From NCBI RefSeq assembly GCF_038562415.1, contig NZ_JBCFBA010000022.1:1-64000 (forward strand): 64,000 nt of DNA, in the 5' to 3' direction. Numbering within the stretch: position 1 is the first letter of the stretch; each line of letters begins with the position of its first letter. The position numbers and the translations under genes were made by a program. The DNA comes from Solidesulfovibrio sp. (lineage in GTDB: Bacteria; Desulfobacterota; Desulfovibrionia; Desulfovibrionales; Desulfovibrionaceae). Positions 25,544 through 33,480 of this stretch are shown in pieces. Below the pieces are notes generated by a model. The model was not told the DNA's origin. It searched no databases and saw only the letters and a program-made list of their open reading frames with translations.

Positions 25544-26128
25544 ATGGATGAATCTTTTTACAAACAACAAGTATTGTCTGTTTTGGGAAATGATTTTATT
25601 ATATATGAACAAGTTGAAGGTGTTTTCCCCATTGGCAATATTAAGGTGGTTATTGATTTTATTGTCTTCCCTAAAAATCACTTACTTGAAAAAGGTTTTG
25701 AACCTATCTATGTTGGCATTGAAGTGAAATCGCCTACATCTAAAAAACCGGAATCAAAATTCATAGATGCTGTTTTCCAAGCGCATACCTATAGCTTGTC
25801 ATTGTTCGATGGTAGACATCTTGCGTTTGTTCTTTTGTATCCGCCGATTGATGATTTTATTGGTTTGGAAAAGTCAAATAAAAATCAATCGCCATCAGTG
25901 GATATTGAAAAGCAGACATTCCGCGTGACTGTAGAACGGATGGCGCAACGTGCAAATGTTGGTTTTTTAAAAATAAAAGATTCATCCTGGAAGATTTTTT
26001 TTAGTGGGCAATGTTCGTATTATACATCAAGAGGCGGGAAAAAAGATATCAAAAATATTGGGTCAGTTCGATATGTTGGAAATACTAAACGTTTATTCGA
26101 TATTGAAAATCATCGGTGGTGTAAGTGA
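25544..26128 (+). CDS. Second PD-(D/E)XK nuclease-like protein
   Basis: The 194-residue protein shows VIDFIVFP with Asp38, VGIEVKSP with Glu60 and Lys62, and QAHTYS with Gln79 and Tyr83. This is the Q-x-x-x-Y pattern of nucleases of the RecB/Cas4-like branch of the PD-(D/E)XK superfamily. It has no cysteine cluster, so it does not copy its neighbour simply. The C-terminal part (SSWKIFFSGQCSYYTSRGG) is unassigned. A short stretch after its stop resembles the 3' end of the first nuclease gene, which suggests past duplication or recombination here. Confidence 0.6.
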   Translation: MDESFYKQQVLSVLGNDFIIYEQVEGVFPIGNIKVVIDFIVFPKNHLLEKGFEPIYVGIEVKSPTSKKPESKFIDAVFQAHTYSLSLFDGRHLAFVLLYPPIDDFIGLEKSNKNQSPSVDIEKQTFRVTVERMAQRANVGFLKIKDSSWKIFFSGQCSYYTSRGGKKDIKNIGSVRYVGNTKRLFDIENHRWCK

Positions 26129-26145
26129 TTTTTCGCAAACACCAA

Positions 26146-26200
26146 CTATTCTTCAAGCATTTTCAATAGAGAAAAATTTAATTTTCAAACTCACACTAGG
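26146..26200 (+). pseudogene. Remnant of the 3' end of the first nuclease-like gene
   Basis: The DNA here would encode TILQAFSIEKNLIFKLT in one frame, close to ILNAFSIAKNYKFVTP near the end of the gene at 24900-25502. The nucleotides align closely too (shared GCATTTTC and GAAAAATT blocks). No complete gene is present, so this looks like leftover sequence of a duplicated copy. Confidence 0.4.
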
Positions 26201-26241
26201 GTCGATCCACTTAACCGGCAATCATTCCTGTTGTGAATTTA

Positions 26242-26658
26242 TCAAAATATATATCTTATGCTAATCAATATTATTACGATACAACTAGAGACTGTTCCTA
26301 GTTTTGTGATGTTGGCTATTAACTTTTTGCGATTGATTGTTTTTGAAATATTGATCATTAGTTGTGTGTGGATAATGCTACTCGGTAAATCGTATTGATT
26401 CATCAAATTTTTCATTGCGATTATTTCTTGTTTGTCAAAATTATTAAACATGTATTTCAAAATAATAAGAGCTAACGAGTAATGTCCCAATTGGTATAAT
26501 CCGATACATTTCAGAGTGATTGCTTGGCAGTGTAGCGGGTTTATTTGTAAAACGAAATCCGAAGCAATTACGCTTATTTCATAATTTTTATTTTCAACTG
26601 CTTTCAGTGAAATGTCAATAAGTGCCTGTAATTTTTCATCATCATTGATAGAATGCAT
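26242..26658 (-). CDS. Hypothetical TPR-like protein with C-terminal membrane anchor
   Basis: The protein is 138 residues from ATG 26658, chosen for GGGGA just upstream; an in-frame start at 26730 is possible. The first 80 residues look like two helical TPR-type units (DISLKAVENKNYEISVIASD, then IGLYQLGHYSLALIILKYM). The end, VSSCIVIILISIRYIF, is a single membrane helix, so it would be a tail-anchored protein facing the cytoplasm. Function unknown. It is the last gene before attR. The AT-rich stretch 26659-26979 between it and attR holds no convincing gene. Confidence 0.5.
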   Translation of the reverse strand: MHSINDDEKLQALIDISLKAVENKNYEISVIASDFVLQINPLHCQAITLKCIGLYQLGHYSLALIILKYMFNNFDKQEIIAMKNLMNQYDLPSSIIHTQLMINISKTINRKKLIANITKLGTVSSCIVIILISIRYIF

Positions 26659-26979
26659 AGTCCCCCCATCTGCATGAAATGATATTGTCGAATATTTTCG
26701 ACCATTTATCGATATTCGGGGGTGTGTCAAGAGAAATATTTAAAATCGAATATACCTAATACGCTTATTTAATTGACTATTTTCAAGTACCATTTGTTTG
26801 TTGATAATTGTGGTGTAAGATTATATCCTTGAGTTCATTTTCCTTTAACATCCTGATTTTATTTGTTTGTTAAGGTACAAACTTAGGGTCCAAGTAACCG
26901 GGAGAGAATCGAATTCTATGCGTAGTTTTTTAAAATTTATTCAATTAAATAAGTATTTTACGATGATTGCGGGTACGAT

Positions 26980-26996
26980 TCCCCCTCCCGGTACCA
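26980..26996 (+). repeat. attR core: 17-bp copy of the tRNA-Leu end
   Basis: An exact copy of TCCCCCTCCCGGTACCA from the tRNA-Leu 3' end. Composition changes from AT-rich to GC-rich immediately after it, which marks the right boundary of the element. Confidence 0.92.
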
Positions 26997-27007
26997 GAAT
27001 ACTCTCA

Positions 27008-27037
27008 GCGGGTTGCGGATACGTGTCCGCAACCCGC
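27008..27037 (+). terminator. Original terminator of tRNA-Leu, now displaced
   Basis: GCGGGTTGCGGA (27008-27019) pairs with TCCGCAACCCGC (27026-27037), followed by CTTCGTTT. It is 11 bp past attR, the distance at which the tRNA-Leu terminator would lie without the element. Confidence 0.75.
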
Positions 27038-27104
27038 CTTCGTTTGGCCGGCCGCCGCCGCGCCGCCCCGTGGCCAACGGCTCCGGGATGCGCTACACGG
27101 CGAC

Positions 27105-27707
27105 ATGGGCAAACGTTTTTTTCCCCTGGTCCTGGGCAGCGTTTTCGCCGTCTTTTTCACGGCCCTGGCCGTGCACCCCGCCTCGCGCGCGGTGTGGTGG
27201 GCGGAAACCATACCGGTCATGGCCGTCTTCGCACTGCTCGCGGCCACGTACCACCGCTTCCGCTACACCGACCTGGCCTACGCCATGATGGCCGTCTGGC
27301 TGTTTCTGCACACCATCGGCGGCCACTACACCTTCGCCAACGTGCCCTTCGGCTTCGTGACCGACCTGTTCGGCTTCTCGCGCAACCACTTCGACCGCCT
27401 CGCCCATTTCTCCGTGGGCTTTTACGCCTTTCCCCTGGCCGAACTGCTCACGCGCAAGCGCCTGGCCCATCCCGTGGTCGTGGTCCTGTTCGGGCTGACC
27501 GCCATCATGGCCGTGGCCTGCGCCTACGAGATCATCGAATGGGGCTACGCCGTCGTCGAGGGCGGGGAGGCCGGGGTGGAGTTTCTGGGCAGCCAGGGCG
27601 ACCCCTGGGACGCCCAGAAGGACATGCTGGCCGATACCCTGGGCGCGGTGTTCGCCCTGGCGGTGTTCGTCGCCCGGCAGCGCCTCGCGCCGGGGCCCGG
27701 GGCCTGA
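27105..27707 (+). CDS. DUF2238 (YjdF-like) inner-membrane protein
   Basis: The 200-residue protein has about five or six membrane helices. It carries the family stretch HTIGGHYTFANVPFG, the FGFSRNHFDRLAHFSVGF segment with conserved Arg, Asp and His, and YEIIEWGYAVVEGG followed by GDPWDAQKDM. These are the recognised features of the DUF2238 family, whose function is unknown. The start at ATG 27105 leaves out an N-terminal extension that would be encoded partly in the att region. Before the element integrated, this gene lay just downstream of tRNA-Leu and its terminator. Confidence 0.85.
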   Translation: MGKRFFPLVLGSVFAVFFTALAVHPASRAVWWAETIPVMAVFALLAATYHRFRYTDLAYAMMAVWLFLHTIGGHYTFANVPFGFVTDLFGFSRNHFDRLAHFSVGFYAFPLAELLTRKRLAHPVVVVLFGLTAIMAVACAYEIIEWGYAVVEGGEAGVEFLGSQGDPWDAQKDMLADTLGAVFALAVFVARQRLAPGPGA

Positions 27708-27728
27708 TGGCCGCCGGCCGGCATGGCG

Positions 27729-28163
27729 TCACGAGGCCAGGGCGTCCGGGTCGGCTTCGCCGCCGGCCGGGACGGATACGGGCTCCCAGCCGGCGCGCAC
27801 GTAGTGGCGGCGCAGAAGGCGGGCGGCGAAAAAGGGATAGACGAGCCAGGCCAGGCCGGCCGTGAACAGGGTCGCGAAAAAGCTGACCCAGGCCTGCCCT
27901 CGGGCGCCCTTTGTCGCGAAGTAGAAGCAGCCGAACAGCAGCGTCCACAGCCAGGCGTGGTCGATGCGCTCCAGGCGGCCGGTTTCCGGTTGGAGAAAGG
28001 CGTTGGCCGTGAAAAGCCCCTGCACGAGGCCGTTCGCCCGTATGGGGGCAAAGGCGGCGACGAAGGGCCGCTCGCAGACCGGGCAGGCCGGCAGGCCGGC
28101 GATGTCGGAAACGTTGAACTCGATGCCGCAGCCGGGGCAGCGCGTGGTGCGTTCGGCTTGCAT
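27729..28163 (-). CDS. Zinc-ribbon membrane protein
   Basis: The 144-residue protein starts with a zinc ribbon (CPGC ... CPVC, residues 9-31) and then has two hydrophobic segments (about 72-85 and 92-112: AWLWTLLFGCFYFA and FFATLFTAGLAWLVYPFFA), similar to DUF2628-type membrane proteins. It is convergent with the DUF2238 gene, 21 bp between stops. Function unknown; the ribbon may bind metal or hold a partner at the membrane. Confidence 0.6.
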   Translation of the reverse strand: MQAERTTRCPGCGIEFNVSDIAGLPACPVCERPFVAAFAPIRANGLVQGLFTANAFLQPETGRLERIDHAWLWTLLFGCFYFATKGARGQAWVSFFATLFTAGLAWLVYPFFAARLLRRHYVRAGWEPVSVPAGGEADPDALAS

Positions 28164-28347
28164 GATCGTTTCTCCCTGGCGGCCTTGGCCGTGCGAAACG
28201 ATGGCAACGTCGTGCGATCAACGAACGGTGCGGCGACGGCCGTCAGGCCGCGCATCCCGGACGACGCAACGGGGAGCCTCCGGTTTCACGGGATCATTCT
28301 CTCAGTAATGCCTATTGCGGAAGAGGGCAAGCGCCAACCGGCGCGGA

Positions 28348-29181
28348 TCAGGTGCCATCGGGCCCTGGCGTCTCGGAAGCCTGGTTGCCGCCGGCGGGCG
28401 GCCGGCGCTTGGCGGCCCGGATCTCGCGGATATCGTGGCGGATTTTTTCCAGGCGGCTGTCGTCGGCCGGGTGGGTGGAGAGGAACGCGAACAAGGGCTT
28501 GGGCGCGTCGGCGCGGCGCATGGCCTCCCAGAAGCGGACCGCGCCCTCCAGGTCGTAGCCGGCCTTGTCCATGAGCCGCAGCCCGATGGCGTCGGCTTCG
28601 TATTCCTGCTTGCGCCCGTACGGCAGGACCAGGCCGAGATTGCTGCCGTAGCCCCAGACCCGCGCGGCGATTGCGGCCAGGCGCGGGTCCTCGTCGCCCA
28701 GGGCCAGTTGCAGGATGGCCCCGCCGAGCTGGGCCCCGAGTTCCAGCGTCAGCCGTTCGGCGCCGTGGCGGGCCAGGGCGTGGGCCACCTCGTGGGCCAG
28801 GACCGTGGCCAGGGCGTCGTCGTCGCGGGCCACGTCGAACAGCCCGCTGGAGACGAAGATTTTGCCCCCGGGCAGGCAGAAGGCGTTGGCCGTGCGGTCG
28901 TCGTCGATGACGTGGAATTCCCAATCCAACTGCGGCGCCTGGCTTGCCGCCGCGATGCGCCGGCCCACCCTCGCCACGGCCGCCTTGTGGGTCGGGTTGG
29001 TCGACAGGCGCGCCGTGCGCAGGATGTCCCGGGCCGCCCGGGCGCCCATGGCCAGCTCCTGGCTTTCGGGAATGAGGATGAGTTGTTTGCGCTCGGTGTA
29101 GGGCGCCGAATCGCAGGCCGCGACAGCCAGGAACAGAAAGGGGAAAACCAGGCGGGCCAGGCGGTTTCTCATGCGTCGCAC
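28348..29181 (-). CDS. M48-family metalloprotease lipoprotein
   Basis: The 277-residue protein has a lipoprotein signal (FLFLAVAAC, cysteine 23) and an M48 peptidase domain: HEVAHALARH with the zinc ligands and catalytic Glu, and EYEADAIG supplying the third zinc ligand. Family members such as BepA and LoiP degrade or chaperone misassembled outer-membrane proteins in the periplasm. Length and order fit. It is divergent from the formate dehydrogenase locus with about 140 bp between the starts, so the two promoters may share this gap. Confidence 0.88.
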   Translation of the reverse strand: MRRMRNRLARLVFPFLFLAVAACDSAPYTERKQLILIPESQELAMGARAARDILRTARLSTNPTHKAAVARVGRRIAAASQAPQLDWEFHVIDDDRTANAFCLPGGKIFVSSGLFDVARDDDALATVLAHEVAHALARHGAERLTLELGAQLGGAILQLALGDEDPRLAAIAARVWGYGSNLGLVLPYGRKQEYEADAIGLRLMDKAGYDLEGAVRFWEAMRRADAPKPLFAFLSTHPADDSRLEKIRHDIREIRAAKRRPPAGGNQASETPGPDGT

Positions 29182-29322
29182 GATAGCCGAAACCGGCCCC
29201 GCCCGCCAGCCGCCGCCCGCCCGGGCGGCCGGCTTCCCCTTGCCTTTCCCGGCCTTGACACCATACTGTCACCGTGGCCCCGGCGACGCCTGTCCCTTTC
29301 GTCGGGTCGACAAGGAGTCCCC

Positions 29323-30207
29323 ATGCCCTTCGATGCCGCGGCGGCAAGCCGCTTGCTGGAAAAAAAACTGGCCGACATCGCCCGCAAGACCGTGCTGCCG
29401 GCGCCCATGCTGGAACTCGTGGCCGGCACGGCCCGGGCTCAACTCGCCGCCCGGGCCGCCGAGCGGGTGGATCTGGCCGATACGGAAATTACGGACATCG
29501 AGCGGGTGCTGCGCGGCGCGCCCATGCTGCCCAGGCACGCCTTTCCCCTGGACGCGGCCCGAGGCCAGGCGCTTTTCGGCGAACTGTCGCGGCTGGTTCG
29601 CGACAGCGAGCCCCATTTGGCCGCGGCCATGACCGTCATCAACGAGGCCGTCTCGCACGGCCAGCTCGACCTGGCCCAGGCCTTCGGCCGCTACCTGGAG
29701 GGCGACGACCCCTATTTCGCCGCCTTCGGCGAGAAGACCCCCGACGCCCCCAGGCTGCTCAATTTCCTCGTCCAGGCAAGCCTGGCCCCGCGCCTGGCCG
29801 CCGTGGCCGAGGCCGTCTTCGCCCGGTTCCCGGACAACCGCACCTGGAACTTCGGCCATTGCCCGGTCTGCGCCAGCCCGCCGCTCATGGCCCGGCTGGT
29901 GGGCAAGGTCGGGGCCAGGCATCTGACCTGCTCGTTTTGCCAGCTCGAATACCGGGCCAAGCGGCTCCTGTGCCCCTATTGCGGCGAGGAGGACCACAAG
30001 TTGCTGGAAGTCTTCACCGCCCCGGACGAGCCGGGCTATGCCGTGCACGTGTGTCTGCGCTGCAACAACTACATCAAGACCACGGACTTCCGGGAACTGG
30101 ACCGGCCGAGCCTGCCGGTCCTGGACGACCTGGAGTCCCTGACCCTGGACCTGGCCGCCCGCAACCGGGGCTATGGCCGGCCGGTGCTGTCCGCCTGGGG
30201 CTTCTAG
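29323..30207 (+). CDS. fdhE: Formate dehydrogenase accessory protein FdhE
   Basis: The 294-residue protein is FdhE, a rubredoxin-like factor needed for maturation of formate dehydrogenase. Four cysteine pairs are visible in the second half: CPVC, CSFC, CPYC and CLRC, which bind iron in characterised members. AAGGAG lies five bases before ATG 29323; the longer open frame to 28315 overlaps the divergent protease gene and is not supported. It begins the row fdhE-fdhD-mobA-moaA, with genes touching or overlapping, so one transcript is likely. Confidence 0.92.
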   Translation: MPFDAAAASRLLEKKLADIARKTVLPAPMLELVAGTARAQLAARAAERVDLADTEITDIERVLRGAPMLPRHAFPLDAARGQALFGELSRLVRDSEPHLAAAMTVINEAVSHGQLDLAQAFGRYLEGDDPYFAAFGEKTPDAPRLLNFLVQASLAPRLAAVAEAVFARFPDNRTWNFGHCPVCASPPLMARLVGKVGARHLTCSFCQLEYRAKRLLCPYCGEEDHKLLEVFTAPDEPGYAVHVCLRCNNYIKTTDFRELDRPSLPVLDDLESLTLDLAARNRGYGRPVLSAWGF

Positions 30208-30208
30208 C

Positions 30209-30919
30209 ATGGATGCTTCGCTGACCCGCACCGTCGCCTGCCGGCGCTACCGGGACGGTGTTCTGACCGGGACGACCGATGCCGTGGCCATTGAGGCCCG
30301 GGTGCGCCTGCGCCTGGAGGGACACGGCGAACGGGAGCTTTTCGCCGCGCCCATCGATCCCGTAGCGTTGGCCCTGGGCCACGCCGCCCTGGACATGCTG
30401 CCCCCCGGCCAGGTGCCGGTCGTGCGCCGGGCCGAGGGGCTTTGCGTCGACCTGGGGGTGGCGCCGGACACCAGGCCTGCGGCCGATCCGGCCCTGCCGG
30501 GCCGCTTTGCCGCCGCCGAGGTGCTGGGGTTGGTGACTCGGTTTATCAGCGCGCCGGGGCTGTGGGACGGTACGGGCTGCTTCCACCGGGCCGGTCTCTA
30601 CGACCCGGTCGCCGGGGATTTCCTGGCCCGGGCCGAGGACATCGGCCGCCACAACTGCCTGGACCGGCTGGCCGGCCAGGCCGTGCGCCAGGGCATCGTG
30701 CTGTCCGAGCGGGTCCTGTTCCTGTCGTGCCGGGTGACGGCCTCGATGATGGAAAAGGCGCTGCGGGCCGGGTTTCGCCTGGTGGTCAGCCGTTCGGCCG
30801 TGACCGCCGCGGCCGTGGAGGCGGCCTTGGACGCCGGCGTGACCCTGGTGGGCTTCGCCCGGGACGCCGAAGCGCGTTTTACCGTATTCGCCGACGTCGC
30901 CGGACGGGTGGCGGCGTGA
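30209..30919 (+). CDS. fdhD: FdhD-like sulfurtransferase for formate dehydrogenase (variant)
   Basis: The 236-residue protein matches FdhD, which passes sulfur to the molybdenum/tungsten cofactor of formate dehydrogenase. Conserved parts are DGTGCFHRAGL, RAEDIGRHNCLDRLAG, a SCRVTASMMEKALRAG segment and VTLVGFARD. The CxxC pair that carries sulfur in E. coli FdhD is not visible: the corresponding region reads DLGVAPDTRPAADPALPGRF. Other cysteines occur in TGCFH, RHNC and LSCRV. It starts one base after the fdhE stop and overlaps mobA by 4 bp (GTGA). Confidence 0.85.
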   Translation: MDASLTRTVACRRYRDGVLTGTTDAVAIEARVRLRLEGHGERELFAAPIDPVALALGHAALDMLPPGQVPVVRRAEGLCVDLGVAPDTRPAADPALPGRFAAAEVLGLVTRFISAPGLWDGTGCFHRAGLYDPVAGDFLARAEDIGRHNCLDRLAGQAVRQGIVLSERVLFLSCRVTASMMEKALRAGFRLVVSRSAVTAAAVEAALDAGVTLVGFARDAEARFTVFADVAGRVAA

Positions 30920-31527
30920 GCGCGGCCGGCGAAACGCCCCTGGGCGTGATCCTGGCCGGCGGCAAGTCGAGCCGCATGGGCCGGGACAAGGCCTGGCTGT
31001 CCTTTTTCGGCCAGCCGCTGCTGTGCCGGGTGGCGGCGGTGGTGCGCAATGTGGTGGGCGAGCTTTGGGTTTCGGGCCGCGACCCTTCCGCCTTCGGCAT
31101 CGACGCCCCGTGGCTTCCCGACGCCACGCCGGGTCTCGGTCCGGCCGGCGGCATCTTGACCGTGCTCGAAGCCGTGGGCCGATCCTGCCTGGTGGTGTCG
31201 TGCGACCTGCCCTTTCTGGACGAAGCGACGCTTTCCCGCCTGGTCGCGGCCTGGCGGGGGCGCCCCGGGGGGGCGCTGATGACCACCTTCCGCATCGTCG
31301 AGACCGGCTATGTCGAATCGCTGGTCGCCGTCTACGATCCGGCCGGCCTGGCGCTTTTGCGCGAGAGCCTCGGCCGGGGCGAGCGGCGGCTGTCCGGCAT
31401 CTTTCCCGAGGCGCTTCGCTGCCACATCGACTACAGCCGGGCCGATACGGACACGGCCCGCCCCTTTTTCAACGTCAATTCGCCGCCGGACCTGGTGCTG
31501 GCCCGGGGCATGGAGACCGGGTCATGA
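30916..31527 (+). CDS. mobA: Molybdenum cofactor guanylyltransferase MobA
   Basis: The 203-residue protein is MobA, which joins GMP to molybdopterin to make the guanine dinucleotide cofactor of formate dehydrogenase. The nucleotide site ILAGGKSSRMGRDKAWL, the VVSCDLPFL segment and the closing FFNVNSPPDL are all present. It starts at GTG 30916, overlapping the fdhD stop in GTGA, and its stop overlaps the moaA start in ATGA. Such coupling indicates matched production of cofactor-maturation proteins. Confidence 0.93.
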   Translation: MSAAGETPLGVILAGGKSSRMGRDKAWLSFFGQPLLCRVAAVVRNVVGELWVSGRDPSAFGIDAPWLPDATPGLGPAGGILTVLEAVGRSCLVVSCDLPFLDEATLSRLVAAWRGRPGGALMTTFRIVETGYVESLVAVYDPAGLALLRESLGRGERRLSGIFPEALRCHIDYSRADTDTARPFFNVNSPPDLVLARGMETGS

Positions 31528-32528
31528 CCGAGAATTCCACGCGCCTTCGCGACGGCCGCGGCCGGGAGGTCAGCTACCTGCGCCTTTCCGTGACCGACCG
31601 CTGCAATCTCGCCTGCATGTACTGCCGGCCCAGGGACCGGGTGCCGTTTATTCCCCACAGGAACATCCTGCGCTACGAGGAGATGCTCGACCTCGTGTCG
31701 CTCGGCCGGGAACTGGGCATCGCCAAGCTGCGCCTGACCGGCGGCGAGCCCTTCGCCCGGCGCGACCTGATGGTGTTCATCGAATCCATCCTGGGCCGCT
31801 ATCCCGAGCTCGACTTGCGCATCACCACCAACGCCACCATGCTGGCCGGAAAGCCGGCGCTTCTGGCCGAACTGGGCGTCTCGGCCATCAACATCTCCTG
31901 CGATACGCTCGACCGCGAAAAATACGCCCGGGTCACCGGCGGCGACCATCTGGCCGCCGTGCGCCGGGCCATCGACGAAAGCCTGGCCGCCGGGCTGCGG
32001 GTCAAGGTCAACGCCGTGGCCCTACGCGGCATCAACACCGACGAGATCGCCGATTTCGTCCGCCTGGCCGCCTCGGCGCCCCTGGACGTGCGCTTCATCG
32101 AATTCATGCCCATGGGCGACGGCAACCTCTGGAAGCCCGAAAACTACATCACCGCCAAGGACGTGCTGGCCCTGGCTCAGCGCATGGCCGACCTCGTCCC
32201 GGACAGGAATGTGCATGACACGGGCGGGCCGGCCAAGATGTACCGCATCGCCGGGGGGCTTGGCCGCTTCGGCGTGATCTCGCCCCTAAGCGAGCACTTC
32301 TGCGACACCTGCAACAGGCTGCGCATCACCGCCGACGGCAAGCTGCGCACCTGCCTGTTTTCCGAGCGCGAATTCAGGCTGCGGCCGCTTCTGCGCAACC
32401 CCAAGCTCGGGTTGCCCATGGTGCGACGGGTGATCGCCATGGCCCTTCGCGACAAGCCGCTGGGCTACGAAGTCCTCGACCCCGGGGCCGCGCCCGAGTC
32501 CCGGGACATGTCGGCCATCGGCGGCTGA
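31524..32528 (+). CDS. moaA: GTP 3',8-cyclase MoaA
   Basis: The 334-residue radical SAM enzyme carries out the first step of molybdopterin synthesis from GTP. The N-terminal cluster motif is CNLACMYC. The second cluster is formed by CDTCNRLRIT and, after a gap, LRTCLF. The C-terminus ends SAIGG, the double glycine required for catalysis. It overlaps mobA by 4 bp. The next gene, transposase-derived, begins 12 bp after its stop. Confidence 0.95.
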   Translation: MTENSTRLRDGRGREVSYLRLSVTDRCNLACMYCRPRDRVPFIPHRNILRYEEMLDLVSLGRELGIAKLRLTGGEPFARRDLMVFIESILGRYPELDLRITTNATMLAGKPALLAELGVSAINISCDTLDREKYARVTGGDHLAAVRRAIDESLAAGLRVKVNAVALRGINTDEIADFVRLAASAPLDVRFIEFMPMGDGNLWKPENYITAKDVLALAQRMADLVPDRNVHDTGGPAKMYRIAGGLGRFGVISPLSEHFCDTCNRLRITADGKLRTCLFSEREFRLRPLLRNPKLGLPMVRRVIAMALRDKPLGYEVLDPGAAPESRDMSAIGG

Positions 32529-32540
32529 GGTGGTTTCGCC

Positions 32541-33401
32541 ATGTCCCTGGACATTGCCCGCCATGCCAGGACCGACGCCAGCGCCAGACGCCTGATCGAG
32601 CGGCAGTGCTGGCCGTGCGGCCGGCCGGTTTGTCCGCGCTGCGCCGCGCAAAAGGTCTACGCCCTGGCCGAGGGCCGGGTGCGCTGCGCCGTGTGCCGCT
32701 ACACCTTTCACTCCTTGTCCGGTCGTTTCGCCGGCCTGGCCGGCCTGACGCCGCGCCAATGGCTGCGGCTGCTGGAACTGTTCGCCGCCAAGGAGACTTC
32801 CCACGCCATGGCTGCCGCCCTGTCCGTGGCCTACAACACCGCCTACAAGGCGGCGACCATCGTGCGCCTGGCCATTTTGGCCGGCAGTTTCGACGGCCTG
32901 GCCATCCTGCGCGGCCGCCTGGGCCGGGAACTCGGGTTTTCCGGCAAGACCCTGCGCCCGGTGCCGGCCGACGCCCCCCTGGCCGACGTGCCGGTCTTCG
33001 GCATCCTGGAGCGCGGCGACATGGTCTTCGTGGACTATTTGCCCGACATGACCCCCGAGGACATGCTCCACTTCAATCTCCATTTCTCCCTGCCGCTGTC
33101 CCGCCTGGGGGCCATCGTCTATTCCGACCGCTATCAGAGCTACCAGACCCTGGTGACCTGCGGTTCGGAGGTGCTCTCGCGGCGCTTCGTGGAGGTGGCT
33201 GGCCGCATCCCGGCCGTGGAACCCCGCCAGGAGGGCTTCTGGGCCTACGCCCGGGAGCGGCTGGTCCGCTTCCACGGGGTCACGGCCCGGAAATTTCCGC
33301 TCTACCTTAAGGAACTGGAATTTCGCCACAACCAGAGAGGTTCCGATATCCTGCCGATTTTGCTCGCCAATATCTGCGCTTTCGTGCCAGATCTTAACTA
33401 A
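32541..33401 (+). CDS. IS1595/ISXO2-type transposase-derived protein in the formate dehydrogenase locus
   Basis: The 286-residue protein has the layout of IS1595-group transposases: a zinc ribbon (Cys31, 34, 49, 52 in CPRC and CAVC), a helical DNA-binding part, then VPVFGILERGDMVFVDY, AIVYSDRYQSY (Asp196, the usual second catalytic residue) and EGFWAYARERL to EFRHNQRG. The first catalytic Asp expected in a DE-x-x-x-G-G-K stretch is not there; the position reads GRELGFSGKT. The sequence is uninterrupted, has the host's GC-rich codon use, sits 12 bp after moaA, and no terminal inverted repeats or target duplication are visible. It may be a DNA-binding protein recruited to this locus. Confidence 0.75.
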   Translation: MSLDIARHARTDASARRLIERQCWPCGRPVCPRCAAQKVYALAEGRVRCAVCRYTFHSLSGRFAGLAGLTPRQWLRLLELFAAKETSHAMAAALSVAYNTAYKAATIVRLAILAGSFDGLAILRGRLGRELGFSGKTLRPVPADAPLADVPVFGILERGDMVFVDYLPDMTPEDMLHFNLHFSLPLSRLGAIVYSDRYQSYQTLVTCGSEVLSRRFVEVAGRIPAVEPRQEGFWAYARERLVRFHGVTARKFPLYLKELEFRHNQRGSDILPILLANICAFVPDLN

Positions 33402-33480
33402 TTGGTTTTTCTTTGACCGCGACTGGCTCGTTTTTTAGGTAATAGGTGACTCTCATTGCGGATGTCTATGTTATTTTTAA

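Larger units (their letters stand above)
15548..26996 (+). mobile_element. Integrative element in tRNA-Leu(CAA), about 11.4 kb
   Basis: The element is bounded by the tRNA-Leu gene and the 17-bp direct repeat at 26980-26996. Its base composition is strongly AT-rich against GC-rich flanks, and its codon use differs (AAA, AAT and TTA dominate), which indicates transfer from another background. The tyrosine integrase gene lies next to the tRNA end. Cargo includes a ParB-methyltransferase fusion, a large unknown protein, a three-gene operon with a ribbon-helix-helix protein, a serine recombinase, two PD-(D/E)XK nuclease-like proteins and small membrane proteins. No capsid, tail or conjugation genes are visible, so it is likely a non-self-transmissible or satellite-type element. 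Confidence 0.93.
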
